A stretch of 64,000 nucleotides of DNA. Origin: Paenibacillus sp. V4I7. GTDB taxonomy: Bacteria; Bacillota; Bacilli; Paenibacillales; NBRC-103111. The stretch spans positions 4,278,001 to 4,342,000 of the forward strand of contig NZ_JAUSZD010000002.1 in assembly GCF_030817275.1 (NCBI RefSeq). Direction: 5' to 3'. Numbering within the stretch: the stretch's first letter is position 1; each line of letters starts with the position of its first letter. The notes under the pieces are model-generated. The model was given only the letters and a program-made list of their open reading frames with translations. It did no database searches and had not been told where the DNA came from. The translations under genes were made by a program, and so were the position numbers. Below, one piece after another: positions 15,790 to 24,854 of this stretch.

Positions 15790-16611
15790 TCACCCTTTCA
15801 CTGCCCCTGCAGTTATCCCTTTAACAAAGTATTTTTGGAAAATCAAAAATGCGATGACAGCAGGCGCAAGTCCAATTACAGCGGCAGCAGCCATGAGGTT
15901 CCATTGGGCCCCGTACTGTTGAAAAAAAATGGACACGGCTAGCGGAATCGTTCTCATCAATTGGCTTGTCAGGAAAAATACCGCTTGCCCGTAATTATTC
16001 CAGATCGCTAAGCCCTGCAAAATGACTACCGCAGCGGTGACAGGACGAAGAAAGTGGAACGTGACTCGCCAAAACGCAGTGAACGGTGTACAACCGTCAA
16101 TAATGGCGGATTCTTCAATTTCGCGAGGCAATACTTTAATGAAGCTGGCGTACAGGAACACGGAAAAAGGGATGCCGTTGGAAGCCATTAGTAAAATCAT
16201 GGCCCAATGGGTATTAATACCGCCAATCGACTTCATGAGCGTATATAAAGGCACCGTGATGATAATCGCCGGAATCATCATACAAATTAGCAAAATATTA
16301 AACACGATCGCATGGAATTTGTTTTGATGCCTGGCAATCGCATATCCCGCACAGCTGGATACTAGGATAATCAAGAGCGCGCCGCCAATTGCGATAATCA
16401 GTGAATTCCCAATTGCTGCCCCCATCTTAGATACTTTCCAGGCTTGTGAAAAGTTAGCAAAATGGAAATCAGGAAACAACACAAACCCGTTAAATAGCGT
16501 CCGGGAAGGCGTATTTAGTGCCAAATAAAGCAAGATATAGAACGGAATTAAGGACAGCAAGGCCATAACTGTCACTAAAGCATATTTGCTAAACACTCGA
16601 GTTAAGTTCAT
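15790..16611 (-). CDS. Carbohydrate ABC transporter permease (MalG/AraQ-type)
   Basis: This 273-residue integral membrane protein has six predicted helices and the cytoplasmic EAA loop of binding-protein-dependent permeases (LPREIEESAIIDGCTPFTAFWRV), which docks on the ATPase. The N-terminal ALLSLIPFYILLYLALNTP segment and the C-terminal FQKYFVKGITAGAVKG ending are typical of the MalG group. It forms a heterodimer with the product of the gene just upstream, which ends 12 bases away. No ATPase gene is present in the operon, so, as is usual in Bacillota, a shared MsmX-type ATPase encoded elsewhere should power it. The downstream GH66 enzyme suggests alpha-glucan oligosaccharides as cargo. Confidence 0.92.
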   Translation of the reverse strand: MNLTRVFSKYALVTVMALLSLIPFYILLYLALNTPSRTLFNGFVLFPDFHFANFSQAWKVSKMGAAIGNSLIIAIGGALLIILVSSCAGYAIARHQNKFHAIVFNILLICMMIPAIIITVPLYTLMKSIGGINTHWAMILLMASNGIPFSVFLYASFIKVLPREIEESAIIDGCTPFTAFWRVTFHFLRPVTAAVVILQGLAIWNNYGQAVFFLTSQLMRTIPLAVSIFFQQYGAQWNLMAAAAVIGLAPAVIAFLIFQKYFVKGITAGAVKG

Positions 16612-16623
16612 AACGAAGCCCCC

Positions 16624-17505
16624 TTACATTTCAAACTCTCTTGTTTTAATAAATTTCATAAAAATAAACACAGGAATAATGATGATAGCGAATAAGATCA
16701 TGGCTACTGCGGTTGAATACCCGGTGAAGCTACCATACAGCATTCTCAGAATGTATATACTAAGCGATTCAGTGCTGTAACCTGGTCCTCCATCAGTTAG
16801 AGCAATGATAACTTCGAATACAGACAACGAGCCGATAATATTCGTCACAACATTAATTTTGATAGATTGCACAAGCATCGGGATGGTGATGTACCATAAC
16901 GATTTGGCATAACCGGCCCCATCGATTTCACACGCCTCATACATCTCTTTGGGAATCGATTGGAGCCCTGCCAAATAAATAATCATGGTCATGCCCACAA
17001 ACTGCCATACGTTAATCAGTATTAGAACGATGAGAGCAGATTTAGGATTGCCAAGCCAATTGCCGCTAAGCACGCCTAAGTTCAAATTTTGCAGCACGTG
17101 ATGCAAGAACCCGCGGTCCGGTTGAAGGATAAAGTACCACACATACCCCATAATGAGCGGGCTGATAACGGCCGGCAAATAAATGATAGCTCGGACCACA
17201 CTTTTACCTTTGAAGGAACGATCCAGCACCAACGCATACACAAAGCCGAATAAGTTAAGCAGCGGAGCGCTTCCCAAGGCAAAGAGCACGGTAGTAGCAA
17301 CGTCTTTTTTGGCTCGCTCGTCTTTAAAAAATTCAACAAAGTTCTGAAACCCAATAAATTGAGGTTGAGATATCCCATTAGAGTCGGTCAGGCTGATTCC
17401 GATCCCCTGGGTCAATGGATATATGAAAAATAGTCCAAATAAGATGATGGCAGGCAGCGCCATAAACTTGTGCAGGTTGTTCCATAGCTTATGCAGTATT
17501 TTCAT
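16624..17505 (-). CDS. Carbohydrate ABC transporter permease (MalF/UgpA-type)
   Basis: This 293-residue protein has six membrane helices and an EAA loop (IPKEMYEACEIDGAGYAKSLWYI), the MalF-group partner of the permease that follows. The open frame continues upstream to 17589, but GGAGAGAG about eight bases before the ATG at 17505, and the normal family N-terminus (basic segment then LPAIILFGLFFIYPLTQGI), support the shorter start. It lies 95 bases after the solute-binding protein gene of the same operon. The cargo is presumably the sugar bound by that protein. Confidence 0.92.
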   Translation of the reverse strand: MKILHKLWNNLHKFMALPAIILFGLFFIYPLTQGIGISLTDSNGISQPQFIGFQNFVEFFKDERAKKDVATTVLFALGSAPLLNLFGFVYALVLDRSFKGKSVVRAIIYLPAVISPLIMGYVWYFILQPDRGFLHHVLQNLNLGVLSGNWLGNPKSALIVLILINVWQFVGMTMIIYLAGLQSIPKEMYEACEIDGAGYAKSLWYITIPMLVQSIKINVVTNIIGSLSVFEVIIALTDGGPGYSTESLSIYILRMLYGSFTGYSTAVAMILFAIIIIPVFIFMKFIKTREFEM

Positions 17506-17600
17506 CCATCTCTCTCTCCAATCATGGTTATAGACCCGGATTAAGCCGAGTCTATAGCATTTAAGTCTATCTATTCTGTAAGAACTCAACTTAGTTGACC

Positions 17601-18938
17601 TTACTTATGTGTTGCTTTCCAGGCTTTATCCCAAGCCGTTTGGTATGCTTTTGCAAAGTCAACCGTTTTGGCATATTTGCCTGCCAGTAAATCTTGAACC
17701 ATTCTTCCTGCATCATCGCCAGAGAAGCCCGAAGGTGTATCTGTGAACGGAATGTTAACGCCTGTTTTCAAAGCTTGCGAAACTTGTTCTTTCAATGGAC
17801 CCCAATCTGCAGATACATCTGTGAACGCTGGAGGCGATTTCAAGAATTCGCTGTATGTTTTCAAATTCTCAGGTTTGATTAGGAATTCAAGAAACTTCTT
17901 CGCTTCTGCCGGGTGTTTGGATTGGGATGTAATTGCGTATCTAGAGTCGTCTGCGGAAAGCACGACCGGTTTAGTGCCATCTTGGATGGAAGGATATGGA
18001 CTAAACCCGATATCATTTTGCATATTCGGATTAATTTTAAGCAGATCGCCCAGCACCCACATACCTTGACTGATCATCGCTGCTTTCCCCGTAGCAAATG
18101 CCTCTTTTTGGTTATCATAAGTAGCTGTCAAAGCGTCACCGTTCATAAGTCCCGCGCTTTTTAGCTCCAGCAGTCTTTTAGCAAATGTATCAATGGAACC
18201 ATTCTCTGCGTCGAATGCCAATTTATCGGATTCATTATTGATGAATGCTTTACGGGAACCGTTCACACCTTGGGTTTGTTTGATGATACCGTGAGGCAAG
18301 AACTCTATGAAATGACCTAATGTCCATGACTCTCTACCTGCGATGAAGATAGGAGCCACATCCGGCTTTTTATCTTTGATCGTCTGTAAGTTTGTTTTGA
18401 AATCGTTCCAGGTTAAAGCTTCATTTAGTCCAAGCTCACTGAATATTTTTTTGTTGTAGAAGATACCAGCCGTCGTGACGTTCGTTGCGATTCGGAACTG
18501 CTTGCCCGTTTTCACGTCTGTGGATAATTCCTTGATTGCAGGGAGAACGCGGGACCAGAAAGCTTCAGTGGAAAGATCCAGATATTTTCCTTGGTCTATA
18601 TAATCCTGCTCAACGACCGTTGTGATATCTGGAATATCACCAGAAGCGAATTTCACTTTAATCACATTACTTGCATCTTTTTGATATTCTTGTTCAACAA
18701 CAATACCGGGATTTTCCGAATTGAATTTCTCGATCATCGTGTTGATTAAATCAACCGTTTCCACTTTTCCAGTGAAAAATTTCAGCTTTACAGTTTCTTT
18801 AGGTTTGCTCGTTGTTTGAGCTGTTGCGGCTGTAGCTGGCGCATCTTTAGGCGCTTCGGTCGTTTTTTGGCTGCATCCGGCAACAATCCCGCACAGCATG
18901 ATGGAACTAAGCAGCACACTCATTTTCTTTGAGTTCAT
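17601..18938 (-). CDS. Sugar ABC transporter substrate-binding lipoprotein (SBP family 1)
   Basis: The 445-residue protein opens with MNSKKMSVLLSSIMLCG and a VAGC lipobox, then a Thr/Ala-rich spacer. It continues with the family-1 solute-binding fold: TVDLINTMIEKFNSENPGI, FASGDIPDITTV, TAGIFYNKKIFSELGLNE, and a hinge region around GKAAMISQGMWVLGDL. It is lipid-anchored outside the membrane and delivers sugars to the two permeases encoded downstream. GGGAGG six bases before the ATG at 18938 fixes the start, although the frame is open to 18965. The gene is first in its operon and divergent from a sensor kinase/response regulator pair, which probably controls it from the shared 177-base spacer. 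Confidence 0.92.
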   Translation of the reverse strand: MNSKKMSVLLSSIMLCGIVAGCSQKTTEAPKDAPATAATAQTTSKPKETVKLKFFTGKVETVDLINTMIEKFNSENPGIVVEQEYQKDASNVIKVKFASGDIPDITTVVEQDYIDQGKYLDLSTEAFWSRVLPAIKELSTDVKTGKQFRIATNVTTAGIFYNKKIFSELGLNEALTWNDFKTNLQTIKDKKPDVAPIFIAGRESWTLGHFIEFLPHGIIKQTQGVNGSRKAFINNESDKLAFDAENGSIDTFAKRLLELKSAGLMNGDALTATYDNQKEAFATGKAAMISQGMWVLGDLLKINPNMQNDIGFSPYPSIQDGTKPVVLSADDSRYAITSQSKHPAEAKKFLEFLIKPENLKTYSEFLKSPPAFTDVSADWGPLKEQVSQALKTGVNIPFTDTPSGFSGDDAGRMVQDLLAGKYAKTVDFAKAYQTAWDKAWKATHK

Positions 18939-19115
18939 GGATATCCTCCCTTTATCGTATCCCACTTTATTCTTGGTTACATGTTTATCATAAGGTGGAT
19001 TGAATCGACGTGATACACCGCATTTTTTATATCAAGGTACGATTTTTACAGATCGTGAAAAAACAAATTGCCCTCTGATATGGCAGCGTTTACACTAAAT
19101 TCAGGGGGAGATTAT

Positions 19116-20948
19116 ATGTATCGATGGAAAAATTACCGTGAGTGGAGCATCAAGAGAAAATTGCTTGTCTTCTCCGCACTTTTCATTCTTGGATCCGTTT
19201 ACTTAGAATCGATCCTTTCCTATTCCAAGTATACGAAGGATTTTGAAGCGCAGTCCTCCGATAGAGTTGGGCAAATTATTGAGCAGGTCTCCTACAATAT
19301 CGATACGTACCTTGACGATCTGTTTCGGCTTTCCTTGTCGCCTTATATGAATGATAGCGTCATGAAAGCCATAGAAGATAATCCGAAGAACTCCGAATAT
19401 GAACTTCTGCAGAAACGCCGCACGATCGAGGGGTATTTGGAAGAAATGATGATTTATCCCCGCAAAGATATTAATCGTGTGTTTATATTAACGGATGATG
19501 TGTATACCAGTGGAAGAATTCCTATCAGCGTTGACACAAAAAGCCGCTTTCAAGAATTCGACTGGTATAAGCAAGCCATGACAACGCAAGATTCCATTTT
19601 CGTGCCGACACATACCCAGCAGATGGTGAAAAACCAAGGCCCCAAAGTATTCTCCATCGTCAAACAGCTTAGAAGTACACGTAATACGGAGAAAATACTT
19701 GGCGTTATTAAAGTCGATGCGAACTACAAAGGCATTGAAGTCATCTGCGATAAGGTCAACTTGGGTATTGATGGAGGCTTGTTTATTATCGATGAGAAAC
19801 ACAATGTGATTTACGGCAATACGAAGAATTTGAATGCCCAGAAATTTTATGAAGCTATACAAAAAAGCGGTAAGAACATGCTATCCATTCAAGATAACAA
19901 CACCCCTTATTTGCTGAATGCAACTCTTTTACCTAGATCAAATTGGACCATTCTTGCCGTAAGCTCGTTGACAGAGTTAAATCATAAAGCTAAGGAAACA
20001 AGAAATTTCGGCTTTTGGATGGCGCTGGTTTGTTCAGCCCTAGCTTTTATCTTGCTTTATTGGTTTATACGCAAGCTTCTGGCGCCGCTATTAACTATTG
20101 TACATTTGATGAAAGAAGTAGAGCAAAGCAATTTATCTGTTCGTTTTCCCGACCTTAGAAGAGATGAAATCGGATACTTAGGCACCTCATTTAATCGACT
20201 TGTCGCCAGAGTAAGCGAGATGTTGGAAGAGAATACGCAGCTCGTCAAAAAAGTGTACGAAACGGAACTGTTGCAAAAAGAAGCGCAGGTTCAAGCTTTA
20301 TATAACCAGATCAGGCCTCATTTTATTTTCAACACGTTGAACATGATATCGATGCTGATGCAGACAGGCAAGCATGAAAAAGCCGTTGATCATATCCACA
20401 AATTAAGCGATTTGATGCGCAGCATTACCATGTGGGACAAAGAAATCCCCCTTCAGCGTGAGATTGAAATTCTTCAAGCTTATCTGAGCATCCAAAGCAG
20501 CCGTTATGAGGGAAGACTCGACTATTCGATCCAGATTGACCCTGCGCTCTATGATCTGCTCATCCCTGCCCTGCTCTTTCAACCGGTTGTAGAGAATGCA
20601 GTCATCCACGGATGTGAAGCGCAGCGCGAGAAAACAACCCTAAGGGTGTTCAGTGAAACGAAGGAAGAAGAGTTACTTTTCACCATTCAAGATACAGGGA
20701 AAGGTATGAGTCCCGAGACATTGGCTCAGCTCCGCCTTAAACTGAAGCGGTTAGAGATGGAAGAGCTTTTACCCGAAAAACCAGTTCGTAATGGTCTGGG
20801 TATTGGTCTTATCAATGTGAATAAGCGAATTAAGCTAAAATATGGTCCCGATTACGGGATAACCGTGGACAGCGTGCTAAATGAAGGAACAACTGTACGG
20901 ATCAATTTGCCCCTTTATGGGCCAGAGAGGAGCAGCTGCGATGTATAA
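19116..20948 (+). CDS. Membrane sensor histidine kinase (LytS/YesM-type)
   Basis: This 610-residue kinase has a first helix at residues ~15-33, an extracytoplasmic sensor domain of about 260 residues, and a second helix (WMALVCSALAFILLYWFI). A HAMP linker (APLLTIVHLMKEVEQ), a His_kinase domain with the phospho-acceptor in IRPHFIFNTLN (His402) and a HATPase domain (N box VVENAVIHG, G boxes DTGKGMS and GLGIGLINV) follow. This is the YesM class, which pairs with AraC-type response regulators to sense extracellular sugars. GGGGGAG five bases before the ATG at 19116 selects this start. Its end overlaps the regulator start by eight bases, so the two are translationally coupled. The divergent importer operon is the likely target. 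Confidence 0.93.
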   Translation: MYRWKNYREWSIKRKLLVFSALFILGSVYLESILSYSKYTKDFEAQSSDRVGQIIEQVSYNIDTYLDDLFRLSLSPYMNDSVMKAIEDNPKNSEYELLQKRRTIEGYLEEMMIYPRKDINRVFILTDDVYTSGRIPISVDTKSRFQEFDWYKQAMTTQDSIFVPTHTQQMVKNQGPKVFSIVKQLRSTRNTEKILGVIKVDANYKGIEVICDKVNLGIDGGLFIIDEKHNVIYGNTKNLNAQKFYEAIQKSGKNMLSIQDNNTPYLLNATLLPRSNWTILAVSSLTELNHKAKETRNFGFWMALVCSALAFILLYWFIRKLLAPLLTIVHLMKEVEQSNLSVRFPDLRRDEIGYLGTSFNRLVARVSEMLEENTQLVKKVYETELLQKEAQVQALYNQIRPHFIFNTLNMISMLMQTGKHEKAVDHIHKLSDLMRSITMWDKEIPLQREIEILQAYLSIQSSRYEGRLDYSIQIDPALYDLLIPALLFQPVVENAVIHGCEAQREKTTLRVFSETKEEELLFTIQDTGKGMSPETLAQLRLKLKRLEMEELLPEKPVRNGLGIGLINVNKRIKLKYGPDYGITVDSVLNEGTTVRINLPLYGPERSSCDV

Positions 20949-22584
20949 ACTCATGATCGTTGACGATGAACCGTTGGTACGTGAATATTTGAAGCTGCAT
21001 GTTAGCCAACATCATCTCGATTGGGAAGTTGCCGACGAGGCCATGGACGGTCAAGAAGCTTGGGAAAAGCTGCAGCAACAGCGGGTGGATCTCGTTATTA
21101 CCGATATCAAAATGCCTGTGGTTGACGGGATAGAGCTGTGCCGCAGATTATCCCAATCGGAGAATCCACCGATCATTTTGATTCTCTCCGGTTTTGATGA
21201 ATTCTCTATGGCACAGGGGGCGATCCGGTATGGTGTTCACAGTTACTTGCTGAAGCCGGTGGTCAAAGATGAGCTGATCGAGGTGATCAAGCAGATTACC
21301 GATCAATTGGAGCGGATATCCCGTGAGGAGCTTGCCTTTCGGGCTATGAAGAACGTCAGCAAAGATAGTCAAAACCAAGTGGTGAAGCAATTTTTGAGAG
21401 CCTTGGTAAGCGATAGCAGCGTGGAGATTAAAGCGTTATATCCGCTTGTATTTCGCATGAAGGTGCAATTGATTGAAACCGAAGGTATGATTATGGTGCT
21501 TGATTTGGACGAGGATCAACTTGCACAGAAGGGCATTCCCTTCAGCGATATATCGATTTTCCGATTTATTTTGAATCAAATCGTGAGCGAATTATCCGAG
21601 GAAGACGGCGGAATGGGATTTGTATTCTTGGATGAAGAGCAGAACACTTGCGTCCTAATGACCGGTGAAGACAAAAATCACATCAAGAGTAAATGTCAAT
21701 ATCTGTATGAGAGAGTATCCAACGTGATGCTGACGAATACAGGAGTCACGGTATCTGGCGCACTAGGTTCCTTTGAGTCCGAGTTATTTCATCTGCAAAC
21801 CTCTTACCAAATCGCCAGCAAGACTCTTCACTATCGCCTTTTTGTTGAGGAGCCAACACTATTTGATGAGCTTGCTCTAAATGGCGAGCTGCAGCGCCTT
21901 ACCCTGCTTGACCATACGCTGTCCTCCATCCAATTCGCTTTACTTGATCATAACGAAATCGTTTACTCTATGGCGATTAACCAGTATGTCGACAAAATGG
22001 AAGCCTGCAACGTATCCAGCATACTTAAATTTGGCATTTATTTAATACGAAAACTTGCCAAAGGAACGAAAGAACATCGAGGAGAAGTCTTGGAGAGAGC
22101 ATTCCGGCATCTCCAGAAGAGTTGTCAACCAATGAGTGTGGAATGGACTGTCGAATCCACCCTTATCTTATTCCGCGAAACACTAGTTTTTTTTGCCTCA
22201 GGAAGAACTGAGGAAACGAACCCAGTCAATGAACAAGACATTGTCAGCCGCGTCAAAGCTTATATCTACGCCAATTACTCCGAGCCGTTGAGCTTAGCTC
22301 TATTAGCTGAGAAACTAGGTATTTCCTCCGGATATTTAAGCCAAATCTTCCATAAAACCGTGCAGGAATCCTACATCAAATTTCTGACACGCGTCCGAAT
22401 GGAGCAAGCCGCCAAGCTGCTGAAAGCCGTTCCTCCGGTAAAAGTATATGATGTTTCTGATAAAGTCGGCTACGTAAGCGTCAAGCATTTCTCCCACGTA
22501 TTTAAACAGCACTATAACATGCCGCCCGGTGAATTTCAGGAAAAACACATGGGTGTCCAACGAGCACAAAGGGTGCTGGACTAA
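20941..22584 (+). CDS. Response regulator with REC and AraC-type DNA-binding domains (YesN-type)
   Basis: The 547-residue protein has a receiver domain at residues 1-120, with acidic pocket VDDE (8-10), phospho-acceptor Asp55 in LVITDIKMP and the conserved Lys in YLLKPV. A long middle region of about 320 residues is typical of the YesN class. The C-terminal AraC domain carries two helix-turn-helices (LALLAEKLGISSGYLSQIF and VKVYDVSDKVGYVSVKHFS). GAGAGGAG seven to eight bases before the ATG at 20941 supports this start, inside the 3' end of the kinase gene. It should activate transcription of the divergent sugar importer and GH66 operon when phosphorylated by the kinase. Confidence 0.93.
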   Translation: MYKLMIVDDEPLVREYLKLHVSQHHLDWEVADEAMDGQEAWEKLQQQRVDLVITDIKMPVVDGIELCRRLSQSENPPIILILSGFDEFSMAQGAIRYGVHSYLLKPVVKDELIEVIKQITDQLERISREELAFRAMKNVSKDSQNQVVKQFLRALVSDSSVEIKALYPLVFRMKVQLIETEGMIMVLDLDEDQLAQKGIPFSDISIFRFILNQIVSELSEEDGGMGFVFLDEEQNTCVLMTGEDKNHIKSKCQYLYERVSNVMLTNTGVTVSGALGSFESELFHLQTSYQIASKTLHYRLFVEEPTLFDELALNGELQRLTLLDHTLSSIQFALLDHNEIVYSMAINQYVDKMEACNVSSILKFGIYLIRKLAKGTKEHRGEVLERAFRHLQKSCQPMSVEWTVESTLILFRETLVFFASGRTEETNPVNEQDIVSRVKAYIYANYSEPLSLALLAEKLGISSGYLSQIFHKTVQESYIKFLTRVRMEQAAKLLKAVPPVKVYDVSDKVGYVSVKHFSHVFKQHYNMPPGEFQEKHMGVQRAQRVLD

Positions 22585-22624
22585 ATTATTTCCAAATCAC
22601 TTTCCGGACACCGTCGTCATACAA

Positions 22625-22658
22625 GAAAAAAGACGTGCTCAATTGAGAAACACGTCTT
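22625..22658 (-). terminator. Terminator of the aldo/keto reductase gene (probably bidirectional)
   Basis: The stem AAGACGTG (22630-22637) / CACGTCTT (22651-22658) encloses a further small palindrome (CTCAATTGAG). On the minus strand it is followed by TTTTTTCTTG. It sits between convergent genes and may also stop transcription from the two-component system. Confidence 0.82.
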
Positions 22659-22678
22659 ACTGGGATAGTTATCGGATC

Positions 22679-23680
22679 TTATCTTCCAACTAGCTCGAAT
22701 TGAACGCCGCTCGTTATCGTATCAATTTCTTTCAACTCTTCCAAGCTAAGCTTTTCACCGATGACAGGCAGAGCCTCCGTAATATGCTGCGGCTTGGAAA
22801 CCCCCAAAATCGCTGATGTGATTCCTTGTTTACTCAGAACCCAATTCAGCGCAAGCTGAGCGAGTGTCCAGCCTCTGCGTTCCGCGACTGGCTTTAACTG
22901 CTCCACGATGTGGAAATTACGTTCCTGTTCTAACAGCGTCTTGAGCCGCTGCTCACCTGCTGCGCCGCGTGTTCCAGCTGGCGGCTGCCCGCCGTAATTA
23001 TACTTTCCTGTCAGCAGCCCGCGTCCGAGTGGGCTGTATACAATAACACCTACCCCTTCAGATACTGCAAACGGCACTAACTCCTGTTCGATACCACGAG
23101 CGATAATGCTGTATTCAGGCTGTACGCTCTCGAAGCGTTCAAGCCGAAGCTGTGCAGAGATGCCATGAGCCTTGGCAATTTGCCAAGCAGCGTAATTCGA
23201 TGCTCCGATGTATCGCACTTTCCCCTGCCGAACGAGATCGTCTAACGTGCGGAGCGTTTCTTCAAGCGGAGTCTCTTCATCGAATCTATGTACTTGATAC
23301 AAATCAATATAGTCTGTTTGCAACCTCTTCAGACTGTTTTCCACCGCGCGCTGAATGTGATATCTGCTTTGACCCGCATCATTAGGTCCAAGTCCGACTC
23401 GTCCATGTACTTTGGTTGCGAGCACGATCTGGTGCCTGCGGGCGCCAAGCAAATTGCCAAGAATCGTCTCTGATTCACCGGTTTCAAGCGGATTGCCTTT
23501 ATCCATGCCCGAGCCGTAAACATCAGCTGTATCAATCAGCGTAATACCTGATTCTAGCGCTGTATCCAGCACGTCCGCAGACGCTTTCTGATCGATCCAT
23601 CGACCGAAAGCCATCGTGCCCAGACTCACTTCCGATACCTTCAAACCCGTCCTTCCTAACCTTCTTTGTCCAATACTCAT
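22679..23680 (-). CDS. Aldo/keto reductase
   Basis: This 333-residue TIM-barrel oxidoreductase has the catalytic tetrad in recognisable contexts: LIDTADVYG (Asp and Tyr), LATKVHG (Lys) and LYQVHRFD (His). The C-terminal NADPH-binding region appears as ILGVSKPQHITEAL. It is of the AKR type related to YhdN/perakine reductase, cytosolic and NADPH-dependent, reducing aldehydes or sugar-derived carbonyls. AAAGGAG eight bases before the ATG fits. It stands alone, convergent with the two-component genes, and nothing ties it to a specific pathway beyond the carbohydrate setting of the neighbourhood. Confidence 0.92.
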   Translation of the reverse strand: MSIGQRRLGRTGLKVSEVSLGTMAFGRWIDQKASADVLDTALESGITLIDTADVYGSGMDKGNPLETGESETILGNLLGARRHQIVLATKVHGRVGLGPNDAGQSRYHIQRAVENSLKRLQTDYIDLYQVHRFDEETPLEETLRTLDDLVRQGKVRYIGASNYAAWQIAKAHGISAQLRLERFESVQPEYSIIARGIEQELVPFAVSEGVGVIVYSPLGRGLLTGKYNYGGQPPAGTRGAAGEQRLKTLLEQERNFHIVEQLKPVAERRGWTLAQLALNWVLSKQGITSAILGVSKPQHITEALPVIGEKLSLEELKEIDTITSGVQFELVGR

Positions 23681-23716
23681 ATCAACATCTCCTTTATCCT
23701 GGATCGATTATAAAGA

Positions 23717-23761
23717 CAAAAAAGACTCCCTACTCGTTTCAATTGAATGAGCTGGAAGTCT
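23717..23761 (-). terminator. Terminator of the SGNH hydrolase gene
   Basis: An imperfect long hairpin (outer AGACT/AGTCT, inner CC/GG, CTCGTT/AATGAG around TCAATTGA) spans 23723-23761. It is followed on the minus strand by TTTTTTGTC. It lies about 90 bases after the SGNH gene. Confidence 0.7.
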
Positions 23762-23849
23762 CCTGTTGTCTGGTTGACTTGAACCTTTTATGTAATTCAG
23801 TCGAATTACTTGGATATATGGTGATCATATCACTTGATCTTCAAATTGG

Positions 23850-24779
23850 TCAAGTTTGATTAATTTGGGACTTCGCGGCGATCATCCGAATTTGCTTGGT
23901 GATCTCTTCGCCTCTTTTCAATGCTAATTCCAATGGTAAAGCTTCTTTTTTACTAGGATTGGTATGACCTACATGTTCTTTCCATGCTGAACCTAATAGT
24001 TGTTGACGCTGTAGGATCAATTGAAATAATTGCGAACTATCGGGTTGTTCTACGAAATCTGGCTTCTGTTCCAACGTAATATGAAATAATCGACTTAAAA
24101 GCGTTTTAGCCATCACCCAATGACCATCTGAGTTGGGATGAATACCGTCACCGGAACCATAGCCGGGGTTCATTTCGCGTTCTTGTTCTCTATGCTGAAG
24201 AAGTGGGTCGTAGATATTTACGACTTCATCCGCAGTTGAATCCAGCGTTAACAGCCAATTTGCATAGTATCTAATGACATCATTGTAGCGTGCATATGGC
24301 TCCTTATAGCTGTAGTCTTTCTGACCATCGGGCAAAAGAACATTCGCGTTCATAGATTCGGGATCAAAAGGCGGAGGCGTCATGACGATGGCTTTTGCCC
24401 CGCTTTGATGGATCATCCGAATGGCGGTAAGTATGCCATTTTGATAAGCTTGAAACCGTTCTATAGCGAATGGAGAATAGATGCCATCATTCATTCCATA
24501 TCCCACAACAACCCAATCCGGTTTGCTTTCTTGTAGTGCTCTTGCTAATCGATCATGGATACAAGGACGTGGAAATGGATGATCGGCCTCGGTTAATCCA
24601 GAGGCTGTCTCACTGCTTACGCCAAGATTTATGAATGTAAGAGGTATGTCGGGCGTTTGCTGCCCAAAATAAGCATCCAAATAAGCAATAAACGTCCCTT
24701 CATCTGTAATACTGTCCCCAAGAAAAACGATTCTTTTACCACCAGTCAACCGTGATTCCTCTCCTTCGATTTGCGTCAT
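23850..24779 (-). CDS. SGNH/GDSL-family hydrolase (carbohydrate esterase-like)
   Basis: The 309-residue protein has the four SGNH blocks: block I FLGDSITDEG (nucleophile Ser23), block II NLGVSSET (Gly), block III GYGMNDG (Asn) and block V DGIHPNSDGH (Asp and His). It has no signal peptide, so it is a cytosolic esterase. Relatives next to glycoside hydrolases remove acetyl groups from oligosaccharides. AAGGAG seven bases before the ATG fits. The gene follows gntR on the same strand, and a perfect copy of the putative GntR operator lies just upstream, so it is probably repressed by GntR together with the GH95 gene at 36773. Confidence 0.88.
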   Translation of the reverse strand: MTQIEGEESRLTGGKRIVFLGDSITDEGTFIAYLDAYFGQQTPDIPLTFINLGVSSETASGLTEADHPFPRPCIHDRLARALQESKPDWVVVGYGMNDGIYSPFAIERFQAYQNGILTAIRMIHQSGAKAIVMTPPPFDPESMNANVLLPDGQKDYSYKEPYARYNDVIRYYANWLLTLDSTADEVVNIYDPLLQHREQEREMNPGYGSGDGIHPNSDGHWVMAKTLLSRLFHITLEQKPDFVEQPDSSQLFQLILQRQQLLGSAWKEHVGHTNPSKKEALPLELALKRGEEITKQIRMIAAKSQINQT

Positions 24780-24800
24780 ATCAACTCTCCTTTTTATCGT

Positions 24801-24816
24801 ATATCATGTATGATAT
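24801..24816. promoter_or_regulatory. Putative GntR operator upstream of the SGNH hydrolase gene
   Basis: ATATCAT-GT-ATGATAT is a perfect 16-bp inverted repeat about 22 bases before the SGNH start. Related sites occur upstream of gntR (25565-25578) and the GH95 gene (39115-39128). The ATCAT-N2-ATGAT core is the type of site bound by FadR-class GntR dimers. Confidence 0.7.
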
Positions 24817-24854
24817 TTAACGTAGAGGATTGCTATAATACCTCTAAAATTCGA

